Shown piece by piece: positions 36,649-42,419 of a DNA stretch of 42,419 nt. Position numbers and translations under genes: made by a program. The notes beneath the pieces were generated by a model that was not told the origin of the DNA, did no database searches, and was given only the letters and a program-made list of their open reading frames with translations. This stretch comes from an uncultured Bulleidia sp. (lineage in GTDB: Bacteria > Bacillota_I > Bacilli_A > Erysipelotrichales > Erysipelotrichaceae): positions 1-42,419 of the forward strand of contig CAKVLT010000011.1 of NCBI GenBank assembly GCA_934757945.1, in the 5' to 3' direction. Each line of letters begins with the position of its first letter. The first letter of the stretch is position 1.

Positions 36649-36686
36649 AGCCCGTTGGGGTACTCATGTACCCCTCGGGCTTTTTT
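36649..36686 (+). terminator. Strong terminator in the element's left end
   Basis: AGCCCG...GGGGTA (36649-36662) pairs with TACCCC...CGGGCT (36669-36681) around CTCATG, followed by T. It insulates the element genes from ssrA transcription, and with the previous hairpin gives a double stop. Confidence 0.8.
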
Positions 36687-36689
36687 CGG

Positions 36690-36912
36690 GTCCCCGCTCG
36701 CGGGCCACGAAGAGACCTTCGGAAGGGCCGTTGATGGACGTACGCGCAAGGAGCGGAAAATCGGGTTTTTCGCCGCCCGCTCATTTATGAGTCGGATTCG
36801 GAAAACGTGGCGGAACGGACGGAGCGAAGCGAGGGCGTGAAGCCCGTTTGGAGACCTGCAAAAGTCCAGATAAAGCCCAGAAAGTGGCGGTTGAACACGT
36901 ATTTGTCGGCTC
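36690..36912. other. GC-rich non-coding block, possible cis-acting (oriT-like) region
   Basis: About 220 bp without a convincing gene on either strand. It holds several short inverted repeats, such as GGGCGTGAAGCCC (36833 onward), and a GGAGCGAAGCGAGGG tract of the kind found in transfer origins of mobilisable plasmids. There is no relaxase nearby, so an oriT or partition site is only a suggestion. Confidence 0.25.
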
Positions 36913-36950
36913 ATATAATTAAATATGTAAATACGTAATTGATTAAATAT
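36913..36950. repeat. AT-rich operator-like repeat, copy 1 (before parA)
   Basis: An AT-rich patch in otherwise GC-rich DNA, containing TATAATTAAAT then GTAAATACGTAATT. Closely related sequences lie before the RHH gene (37181-37206) and the recombinase (40262-40296). A shared operator for a ribbon-helix-helix repressor is a plausible reading. Confidence 0.5.
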
Positions 36951-36966
36951 ATAGCGAGGTGAGGAT

Positions 36967-37176
36967 ATGAAGACGATTCTGGTATGCAATCAGAAGGGCG
37001 GCGTTGGCAAGTCCTTGGTCGCCGACGAGATTGCCTTCTCCTTCGAGCGCTCCGGCATCCCCGTGAGCTTCTACGATTTGGACACGCAGGGCGGCACGGT
37101 GCGCGAGGCTGCGGGTTCCCGAAGGAATAACCGCAGGTTAGAGGCGTTGTCCCTCTGGACAAACGCGTCTCGATGA
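36967..37176 (+). pseudogene. ParA-type ATPase, internally deleted
   Basis: The first 45 codons are a clear ParA/MinD start: MKTILVCNQKGGVGKSLVAD (deviant Walker A), then FSFERSGIPVSFYDLDTQGG. The sequence then jumps to VREAAG, which looks like the extreme C-terminus of such a protein. One missing base there changes what would have been GFPKE-stop (TAA 37128-37130) into a run-on to 37176. About two thirds of the protein, including the A' and B motifs, are absent, so it cannot partition DNA. AGGTGAGG precedes the ATG. The neighbouring RHH-like gene would be its partner. Confidence 0.75.
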
Positions 37177-37180
37177 TGCA

Positions 37181-37206
37181 TATTTGTACAAATATGTAAA
37201 TGATTA
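37181..37206. repeat. AT-rich operator-like repeat, copy 2 (before the RHH gene)
   Basis: TATTTGTACAAATATGTAAATGATTAAA, given here as the span 37181-37206 onward, repeats the AAATATGTAAAT and TGATTAAA words of copy 1. It lies 15 bp before the RHH gene start. Confidence 0.45.
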
Positions 37207-37220
37207 AAGGGGGCTGAGCC

Positions 37221-37451
37221 ATGGGGAACATGTTCGAGAAATACGCTGCCGACCGCGAGGCCGAGCAGAAGAAGATAGAGAAGGCCGTCGTCGCCGACAC
37301 GACGGCGGACGAGAAACGCACCACCCTCTCGCTGTCGCTCACCGTGAGCGACAAGAAGACGCTCAAGATGATGGCTGCGGAGAGCGAGACGACGATTGCC
37401 GCAATCATCCATGAGTGGATTCAGGAGCATCTTGAGGAGGTGGAGAAGTAA
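37221..37451 (+). CDS. Small RHH-like DNA-binding protein, probable ParA partner
   Basis: A 76-residue protein. The first about 33 residues are charged and disordered-looking (FEKYAADREAEQKKIEKAVV). The rest, RTTLSLSLTVSDKKTLKMMAAESETTIAAIIHEWI, has the strand-helix-helix pattern of ribbon-helix-helix regulators. Such proteins often act as the centromere-binding partner of ParA and repress their own operon. Its TAA is followed directly, in the same frame, by the ATG of the restriction-methylation gene. AAAGGGGG precedes the start. Confidence 0.65.
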   Translation: MGNMFEKYAADREAEQKKIEKAVVADTTADEKRTTLSLSLTVSDKKTLKMMAAESETTIAAIIHEWIQEHLEEVEK

Positions 37452-38828
37452 ATGGAGCGAATTGACATTATTGATGCGGTTGGTCGTGAATACCACACCG
37501 CCAATATCGAAAATGGCGAGTTTAGCTATCCGAAAGCGTTCAAGGAAAAGAACCTTGATTTTGAGCCGATTCACAAGAAGAAGGGTGGCGGCTCTTGGCA
37601 GTTCCTCGATATCCGTTTTGAGTTGGATGGCGTTTCGCTGCTTATTGAAACGAAAAACGACGCTGACAAGTGGCCGACGGTCGAAGAGCAGATTGCGGCA
37701 TACGTTGAATACGAGAAGCGCCTTACTGGCAACAAGATTATCGCGATGGTTGCCAATACCACTGACGACCGCATTACTGTTTGGAAGTCTGAGGTCGAGG
37801 ACGATAGAAAACTCGACACAGAGGAAGCCATTCGCACGATGTCCGAATACGTGTCAATGTTTGATGCGAAGCACACCAACAACAAAGAAGAGGTGATGCG
37901 TAATACGTATCAGCTCAACGAACTGTTGCACCGTCACGGTGTCGGCGAGAAGCTCCGCTCTCAGTTTGTTGGCACTTGCCTTCTGGCAATTAAAAATGGG
38001 CTTATCTATGACCGAAAGATGAAGACTGCCCAGATTATCGGCGGGATTCGCACTATCTTGGAGGACCTGCTTGAAGGGTCGTTGAAGAAGGCTGAGAAGC
38101 TGACCCTGATTGATAAGCGTGTTCTCAAGAATCAAGATGTCCGTGATATGGATAGCGAGAACCTTTGTGCGATTCTTGATTTCATCAAGGACAAGATTTT
38201 CCCGTTCATAAACGATAAGAGTACGGTGGGGCAAGACTTGCTCAACCTGTTCTTTATCACGTTCAATAAGTACGTCGGGAAGTCCGACAAGAATCAGGCG
38301 TTTACGCCGGACCACATCACTGATTTCATGGCAAAGATTTGCAACGTGAACAAGAACTCGGTCGTTCTTGATATGGCATGCGGTAGTGGTTCTTTCCTTG
38401 TTCGTGCCATGACGCAGGCACTCGCTGATTGCCATACACAGGCGGAAGAGAATGAGGTAAAGAAGAATCATATCTATGGTGTCGAATATGACGAGCTTGT
38501 CTACGGTCTTGCGACGACGAACATGCTGATTCATAGCGACGGAAATTCAAACATTGTTCAGGGCAGTTGCTTTAATGAGGTGCCACGGTTTATCAAAGAT
38601 GGCGTCAAGTTCAATGTTGTGCTTATGAATCCGCCTTATAACGCCATGGCGAAGCAGGTGCCAAAGAAAGATTCCGAGACATGGGGCAAAAGCAAGCAGG
38701 ACCCGTCTAAGGGACTTTATTTCGTTAAGTTCATTCTTGACCAGATGAATACAAATGATATGCAGGGCAAGCTTGCGGTTTTGCTTCCCATGGCATGCGC
38801 AATCGGCAACAGCACTCTGATGAAGTAA
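37452..38828 (+). CDS. BcgI-like restriction-methylation subunit, first 458 codons (interrupted by a stop)
   Basis: This part holds the nuclease and the N6-adenine methyltransferase core of a fused restriction-methylation protein. The nuclease is at about residues 50-75: an Asp in FLDIRFELDG and ETK in LLIETKND form a PD-(D/E)xK pattern. The methyltransferase has the SAM motif VLDMACGSGSFLVRAM (about 301) and the catalytic motif NPPYNAMAK (about 395). The frame stops at TAA 38826-38828 in the middle of the conserved LLPMACAIGNST region and continues in the same frame at 38829. Rejoined, the protein would be about 607 residues, close to BcgI subunit A (637). The lost C-terminal part may prevent folding. 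Confidence 0.85.
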   Translation: MERIDIIDAVGREYHTANIENGEFSYPKAFKEKNLDFEPIHKKKGGGSWQFLDIRFELDGVSLLIETKNDADKWPTVEEQIAAYVEYEKRLTGNKIIAMVANTTDDRITVWKSEVEDDRKLDTEEAIRTMSEYVSMFDAKHTNNKEEVMRNTYQLNELLHRHGVGEKLRSQFVGTCLLAIKNGLIYDRKMKTAQIIGGIRTILEDLLEGSLKKAEKLTLIDKRVLKNQDVRDMDSENLCAILDFIKDKIFPFINDKSTVGQDLLNLFFITFNKYVGKSDKNQAFTPDHITDFMAKICNVNKNSVVLDMACGSGSFLVRAMTQALADCHTQAEENEVKKNHIYGVEYDELVYGLATTNMLIHSDGNSNIVQGSCFNEVPRFIKDGVKFNVVLMNPPYNAMAKQVPKKDSETWGKSKQDPSKGLYFVKFILDQMNTNDMQGKLAVLLPMACAIGNSTLMK

Positions 38829-39275
38829 ATGAAGAACGCGATTCTCAAGAACAACACGTTGGACGCGGTCTTCTCGCTACCCGATGATATTTTTTATCCG
38901 GGCGCAAGCGCTTGTGCGTGCTGCATGGTTTTTGATGTGGGCACTCCACACAAAACGGCCAATCGCGAGACGTTTTTTGCCTATTGCAAGGACGATGGAT
39001 TTAAGAAGCGCAAGAACCTTGGTCGTGTCGAGCAGATGGACGAAAACGGCAATAGTCTATGGGCAACGATTGAGAAGAAGTGGATTGATACTTACAAGAA
39101 TCGTGACGTTATTCCCGGTTTTAGTGCTCGCCATATGGTTGCTGGCGATGACGAATGGCTGTGCGAGGCGTATATGGAGACCGACTACACGACGCTTACG
39201 GAAGAGGATTTCCAGCGGACAGTCAATGATTACCTCGCCTATCTTGTGAAGACGGGGGTAGTCTATGAAGATTGA
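38829..39275 (+). CDS. BcgI-like restriction-methylation subunit, C-terminal 148 codons after the stop
   Basis: In-frame continuation of the preceding gene. It starts MKNAILKNNTLDAVFSLPDDIFYPGASACACCMVF, the segment that normally follows the LLPMACAIGN helix in N6 methylases of this family, and ends in a helical tail YLAYLVKTGVVYED. The junction reads AAG-TAA-ATG, so reinitiation at the adjacent ATG could make this piece as a separate chain. Alone it has no catalytic motif. The end overlaps the specificity gene by 11 bp. Confidence 0.8.
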   Translation: MKNAILKNNTLDAVFSLPDDIFYPGASACACCMVFDVGTPHKTANRETFFAYCKDDGFKKRKNLGRVEQMDENGNSLWATIEKKWIDTYKNRDVIPGFSARHMVAGDDEWLCEAYMETDYTTLTEEDFQRTVNDYLAYLVKTGVVYED

Positions 39276-40221
39276 CGAATTGTTTGATATTGAATATCCC
39301 AAAACATTGGCATATTCATGGCTTATTCCTGACGAAAACGGAATTAATTTTGTTAGCGCCCAGGAAAAAGATAATGGAATAGTTGGTCGTGTAAAAAGAG
39401 AGTCCGGCATTAAACTATATCCGGCAGGATGTATTACTGTGCCCCTAAAGGGTTCTGTGTTGATGGCGCATTTGCAGCCGGAAGACTGTTATGTGGCGCA
39501 TCAAATTGGAGTGCTGATTCCTAAAAAGGAAATGACTCTTGTGGAAAAACTCTTTTACGTAACATGCATTAGGAGTCATGCGTTTAAGTATAACTATGGT
39601 AGACAAGCAGATAGAACGCTTGGACAATTAGAAGTCCCAGCGATAAAAGACATGATGTCTTGTATTGATTCGCTGCATACCAAGCCATTGACCACAGGCA
39701 ATGTTATGAACATCGGGGTTAATACACTCGAAATTGGCAAATGGAAAGAGTTTAGCGTTAGCGATTTATTTAACGTAGTTTATGGTGTGAATCTCGAACT
39801 CGTTAATTGTGTTGAGACTACTAAAAGTGACCCTGATGCAATCGCTTTTGTTTCGCGTACTGAATCTAATAATGGTGTCTCGGCTTATGTGAAGCCTGTT
39901 TCAGGTGTTGAGCCGCAGCCGGAGAACACTATTACTGTTGCTGGTGGTGGCAGTGTATTGGCAACGTTTTTGCAAACACAGCCATTTTACAGTGGACGAG
40001 ATTTATATTTGCTTCATTTGAAGGAGGCTATTTCAATTCCGGCGAAGCTGTTTCTTGTGACAGTTATTAAGGCAAACAAGTATCGCTATAACTATGGACG
40101 ACAAGCAAATGTAACGTTGCCTTCATTGAAGCTGAGGCTGCCATCAAAAGCAGATGGAAAACCTGATTGGCAGTTCATGGAGAATTTCATTAAGTCGCTC
40201 CCCTATGGCGACAGACTATAA
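39265..40221 (+). CDS. BcgI-like specificity (S) subunit
   Basis: A 318-residue protein with two similar halves, each a target-recognition domain. Half 1 runs ELFDIEYPKT, FVSAQEKDNGIVGRV, SHAFKYNYGRQADRTLGQLEVP. Half 2 runs DLFNVVYGVNLEL, FVSRTESNNGVSAYV, NKYRYNYGRQANVTLPSLKLRLP. This is the architecture of BcgI subunit B (341 residues) and HsdS, which read bipartite sites. It is uninterrupted. Its base composition is lower in GC than the methylase gene, as often seen for swapped specificity genes. A terminator follows. Confidence 0.85.
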   Translation: MKIDELFDIEYPKTLAYSWLIPDENGINFVSAQEKDNGIVGRVKRESGIKLYPAGCITVPLKGSVLMAHLQPEDCYVAHQIGVLIPKKEMTLVEKLFYVTCIRSHAFKYNYGRQADRTLGQLEVPAIKDMMSCIDSLHTKPLTTGNVMNIGVNTLEIGKWKEFSVSDLFNVVYGVNLELVNCVETTKSDPDAIAFVSRTESNNGVSAYVKPVSGVEPQPENTITVAGGGSVLATFLQTQPFYSGRDLYLLHLKEAISIPAKLFLVTVIKANKYRYNYGRQANVTLPSLKLRLPSKADGKPDWQFMENFIKSLPYGDRL

Positions 40222-40234
40222 AACGATGCAGAAC

Positions 40235-40263
40235 GCCCGTCGCTCTTTTGGCGGCGGGCTTTA
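40235..40263 (+). terminator. Terminator after the S subunit gene
   Basis: GCCCGTCGC (40235-40243) pairs with GCGGCGGGC (40251-40259, one T-G pair), followed by a short T tract. Confidence 0.85.
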
Positions 40264-40296
40264 TAATTAAATGCGTATTTACGTAATTCATCATAT
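40262..40296. repeat. AT-rich operator-like repeat, copy 3 (before the recombinase)
   Basis: Contains TATAATTAAAT and TACGTAATT in the same order as copy 1 at 36913-36950. It lies between the S-subunit terminator and the recombinase translation signals, so the same regulator could control partition genes and integrase. Confidence 0.5.
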
Positions 40297-40309
40297 AGGA
40301 GGAACTAAC

Positions 40310-40345
40310 GTGAAAACAATAGGCAGAAAAAACGGGAGGGGGTGA
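40310..40345 (+). CDS. Possible 11-codon leader peptide before the recombinase
   Basis: A GTG start 7 nt after a perfect AGGAGG (40297-40302) opens a frame of 11 codons, MKTIGRKNGRG, with TGA at 40343-40345, 4 nt before the recombinase ATG. Its coding end contains the GGGAGGGGG ribosome site of the recombinase. It may couple translation. It is short enough to be chance, but the ribosome site is strong. Confidence 0.35.
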   Translation: MKTIGRKNGRG

Positions 40346-41567
40346 ACCTATGGCACGTAAGAAGAGATTCGCGCCGAACGACAACAACTTAGCGATAGCG
40401 TACTATCGCTTTTCGTCCCACTCGCAGAACGACGCAAGCATCGACCAGCAGCGCGAGCTTGCCCACGAATGGGCGGATGCGCACGGCTTCAAAATCGTGC
40501 AGGAGTATGAGGACGCGGCAATATCCGGCACCACGGACGCGCGACCGGGGTTCCAGCAGATGCTGTCGGAAGTCGCAAAAATCCGTCCTCATCGAGGGAT
40601 TGATGGAGGCCATGGCGGAGTATTACAGCCGCCAGCTGTCGCAAAACATCCAGCGCGGCATGGACTACAACGCGCAGCACGCCCTGTACAACGGCCACAA
40701 GCTGTTCGGCTACGACGTGGACAGGTCCACGAAGAAGTACATCCCTGACCCGAACACGGCGCCGTTCGTGCAGTGGGCGTTCGGGGAATACGCATCGGGC
40801 AAGCCGCTGAAGACCATTGCCGAGAACAAGCGCAAGGGTTCCCAGCGGGCGCACGGTATGGACGAGAACGAGGCTCCGCGCTATTGGCTTACGGGCAAGC
40901 TCTATTGCGGTGAGTGCGGGAGCACCATGCAGGGCGTGTCCGGTACGAGCAAGACCGGACGGACGTATTACTACTATTGCTCCGCCTAGCGCAGGAAAGA
41001 GTGCACCTGCACAAGGCCCGCAAGCAGGACTTAGAGGACATGGTGCTGTTCGCCCTGCACAACATCGTTGACGACGAGGAGAACGTGACGGCGCTCGCTC
41101 TGGATGCGGCGGAGTATTACGAGAAGAGCCACAACGACACCGCGTATCTCGAAGCGCTGGAAGCGAAGCGCAGGGAAGTGGAGAAAAGCCTTGAGAACCT
41201 CGTGAAGGTCATCGAGAAGGGCGTGGTCAGCGATACGGTGACGGAACGTCTCACGCAGCTCGAAGAGCAAAAGAGCGCCCTGAACGATGCCATAGGGACG
41301 AAAAACGTCCGCGCGTCGTTGTGCGAGGACAAGCACAGCATTCAGGCGTACTTCGACAAGTTCCTGCATGCCGACGTGAACGACCCGGAGATTCGAGACC
41401 AAGTCTTCGAGTATTTCGTGGACAAGGTCTATCTGTACGATGACAAGCTCGTCGTGAGCATGTGGTTCTCTGAGGACGACAAGCAGGAAATCACGTGGCG
41501 GGACTGGTTCTCGCTGGATGAGTATTGGACCGACGAATCCCTTTTTGTTAAAGGGGGGGGAGGCATT

Positions 41568-41598
41568 GAGTTCGACTGCTTCCCCCCCTCGGCTCCAT
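41568..41598 (+). other. attR: right junction of the ssrA element
   Basis: The arm GAGTTCGACTGCTTCC (41568-41583) is the reverse complement, with one extra base, of the arm in the left junction. Eight bases later comes the core GCTCCAT (41592-41598), matching the end of ssrA. Host DNA resumes at TTTCAAC. Confidence 0.85.
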
Positions 41599-41606
41599 TT
41601 TCAACT

Positions 41607-41634
41607 AAAAAAGCCCTTAAAATAGGGCTTTTTT
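41607..41634 (+). terminator. Probable original ssrA terminator, displaced by the element
   Basis: AAAAAAGCCCT (41607-41617) pairs with AGGGCTTTTTT (41624-41634). It begins 9 bp after the right core. In the uninterrupted chromosome it would have followed the tmRNA 3' end directly, the usual place for its terminator. Confidence 0.75.
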
Positions 41635-41652
41635 GATACTTTAGGAGCTCCG

Positions 41653-41674
41653 TGATGCACAAATGATGCACAAA
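41653..41674. repeat. Tandem TGATGCACAAA repeat
   Basis: Two adjacent 11-bp copies lie directly after the tyrosine recombinase stop codon. Recombinase arm-site repeats often occupy this place, so it may be a relic of that element's attachment region. Confidence 0.5.
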
Positions 41675-41675
41675 A

Positions 41676-41805
41676 TCAGAATATCTGATTCAATCCCGAC
41701 TTCAAATCACTCCTGGATTCCTCGTAGATGTGCGCGTAGGTCTTGCGCTCTCTTCGACTGTGTGGCTCAACCGGTCAGCGATAAGTTGGTCATCAATCTG
41801 TCTAC
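41676..41805 (-). pseudogene. Tyrosine recombinase C-terminal fragment
   Basis: Read on the minus strand, the sequence gives RRQIDDQLIADRLSH and, after a one-base shift, KTYAHIYEESRSDLKSGLNQIF-stop (stop at 41676-41678). This is the C-terminal end of a tyrosine recombinase: the LSH-type motif and the TYAHIY nucleophile tyrosine. The upstream catalytic arginine half is gone. Just beyond its stop are two direct copies of TGATGCACAAA (41653-41674). It points to a second, older element at the same chromosomal location. Confidence 0.65.
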
Positions 41806-42108
41806 GGCTTGCAATTTTTGTGAATGTAATATATACGCAGATAGGTCAGGTAAGGGGCGTTAGATTGAAAGGTTTACCGCCTTTTTCCGTAATGATAATT
41901 CTCTTTTGAAAAAACAGTAAGAAATAATGAATCAATGGCTTTTTGTAAGTATTCGGCCAGAGATTGATATTGAAGAACCTTTGGATGAGGTAAAGAGCAT
42001 ACAGGTAATCTGTTAAAATAAGTTTTCTGATGAAAAGACATTTTAAAGGGAATTAAATCAAGCTAAAAATATGAAACGAAGTACAATAATAAAAACAGGA
42101 GAATAGCA
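41806..42108. other. Intergenic stretch without a clear gene
   Basis: About 300 bp of AT-rich sequence. A 29-codon frame (41927-42016, MNQWLFVSIRPEID, ending KSIQVIC) has no recognisable relative and no ribosome site, and may be a gene fragment. TTAAAAT near 42013 could be a -10 box for the next gene. I see no RNA gene or repeat. Confidence 0.4.
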
Positions 42109-42419
42109 ATGAAGATAGCGGTTGTACAGGCAAGTTCACAAGCATCCAAAAATGAGATGCTTTATACATATACAAAGAAATATGCAAAAGATGCAGAAGT
42201 TATTAATTTTGGATGTTTTGTAGATGAAAATGAAAATTTTACTTATGTTGAGATTGCGCTGCTGATTGGAATGCTGATACATAGTCATACAGTTGATTTT
42301 GTTGTGACTGGATGCTCTTCAGGACAAGGAATGATGCTTGCATGTAATAGTATGCCTGGTGTTTTATGTGGGTATGTTCCTACAGCGAAAGATGCATTTT
42401 TATTTGCACAGATCAATAA
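42109..42419 (+). CDS. RpiB/LacA/LacB-family sugar-phosphate isomerase, N-terminal part
   Basis: The first 103 codons of a gene that runs off the right end. It starts MKIAVVQASSQASKNEMLYT and contains FVVTGCSSGQGMMLACNSMPGVLCGYV. This matches the RpiB family GCGSGQGM segment with its catalytic cysteine. The family isomerises ribose-5-phosphate, or galactose- or allose-phosphates. AGGAG (42098-42102) lies 6 nt before the ATG. Because the C-terminal half is missing, I cannot say which substrate class it belongs to. Confidence 0.75.
   Translation, partial: MKIAVVQASSQASKNEMLYTYTKKYAKDAEVINFGCFVDENENFTYVEIALLIGMLIHSHTVDFVVTGCSSGQGMMLACNSMPGVLCGYVPTAKDAFLFAQIN

Larger units (their letters stand above)
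36514..41598 (+). mobile_element. Decayed serine-recombinase integrative element in ssrA
   Basis: A 5.1-kb insertion with visibly higher GC and a different codon style (GAC, GCG, CTC rich), suggesting an actinobacterial source such as Coriobacteriia. It is bounded by GCTCCAT on both sides. Content in order: a non-coding GC-rich block, an internally deleted parA, an RHH-like gene, a BcgI-like restriction-methylation gene interrupted by a stop, its specificity gene, and a broken large serine recombinase. No relaxase, replication gene or excisionase is seen. With the recombinase dead it cannot move by itself, though a related enzyme could still act on its ends. Confidence 0.85.
40350..41636 (+). 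pseudogene. Large serine recombinase (integrase), multiply broken
   Basis: The N-terminus is a serine-recombinase catalytic domain start (LAIAYYRFSSHSQNDASIDQQ with the nucleophile Ser in YRFSS, later EYEDAAISGTTDARPGF). Three lesions follow. First, at about 40585 a deletion joins KIRP to VLIEGLMEAMAEYYS, removing roughly 45 codons with the DRLGR region and shifting frame. Second, TAG at 40987 replaces a codon in YYYYCSA-stop-RRKECTC, in the zinc ribbon. Third, a one-base shift occurs near 41010 before KARKQDLEDMV. The rest, a coiled-coil region and C-terminal domain, is open. A run of eight G at 41553-41560 may also shift the end. The enzyme that inserted this element is not functional. Confidence 0.88.

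Noticed and set aside
36513..36989. A 158-codon minus-strand open frame over the left end of the element
   Set aside because: Low-complexity arginine-rich product typical of the reverse of GC-rich DNA, crossing two terminators and the parA start; no ribosome site and no recognisable domain.
37449..37454. The RHH stop and methylase start (TAAATG, same frame) read as another nonsense mutation in one fused gene
   Set aside because: The two domains are complete on either side and the methylase N-terminus begins naturally here, so this looks like ordinary stop-start coupling. The same AAGTAAATG string at 38823 lies inside a conserved domain and is different.
41663..41863. A 66-codon plus-strand frame right of the element
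   Set aside because: It is the reverse shadow of the tyrosine recombinase fragment, whose minus-strand translation shows clear family motifs.
41927..42016. A 29-codon frame before the isomerase gene
   Set aside because: No ribosome site and no recognisable relative; noted only as a possible gene fragment.

Overview
This window is a stretch of low-GC Firmicutes chromosome, most likely from a gut Erysipelotrichia-type bacterium. The lineage call is an inference from AT-rich codon use, the paired GlgC/GlgD, strong AGGAGG ribosome sites, the gdpP-rplI-dnaB order and the CcpA-type cre sites. No 16S or other decisive marker is present. Nearly all genes are on the + strand.

Layout. (1) 1-1.2 kb: a terminator and a very AT-rich McrC/LlaJI-like nuclease gene. 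(2) 1.2-10.9 kb: information-processing and envelope genes. rpsF-ssb-rpsR comes first, then a long tightly coupled run: yybS-like, gdpP, rplI, dnaB, a G5/M23 peptidase, walJ, an HtrA-like protein that has lost its catalytic triad, and rlmH. (3) 10.9-30.1 kb: a carbohydrate region with malQ, ptsH (HPr), phosphoglucomutase, glgP, pulA, glgC-glgD-glgA and the glycolytic genes pgk-tpiA-eno. Cre-like boxes precede ptsH, glgP, glgC and pgk. Between the two glycogen blocks lie a DUF885 surface metallohydrolase, ung, and an M20 amidohydrolase broken by a deletion that carries an IS200/IS605-like end. (4) 30.2-32.4 kb: an EamA transporter, a DUF1275 membrane protein and a thioredoxin-like lipoprotein. 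The first two look like leaderless messages. (5) 32.4-36.5 kb: secG, then a complete trans-translation module: rnr, smpB, an HD hydrolase and ssrA (tmRNA).

(6) 36.5-41.6 kb: a 5.1-kb GC-richer element, actinobacterial in style, inserted exactly at the 3' end of ssrA. It carries a ParA with an internal deletion, a small RHH-like protein, a BcgI-like (type IIB/IIG) restriction-methylation enzyme split by one in-frame stop, its specificity subunit, and a large serine recombinase with at least three lesions. The two ends share GCTCCAT. Just beyond this core they carry the two halves of a near-perfect inverted repeat, which rebuilds a symmetric attP. The original ssrA terminator appears to be stranded at the far side. 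(7) 41.6-42.4 kb: remains of a tyrosine recombinase on the minus strand, suggesting an older integration at the same place, then the start of an RpiB/LacAB-type isomerase that runs off the window.

How it fits together. The chromosomal genes support glycogen synthesis (GlgC/D/A) and breakdown (GlgP, PulA, MalQ, Pgm) feeding glycolysis, with HPr as the carbon-status signal for CcpA. The ssrA 3' end acts as an integration hot spot that has collected at least one, probably two, now-decayed elements. The most notable items are the rebuilt attP, the interrupted BcgI-like system, the pseudo-HtrA and the adjacent leaderless promoters.
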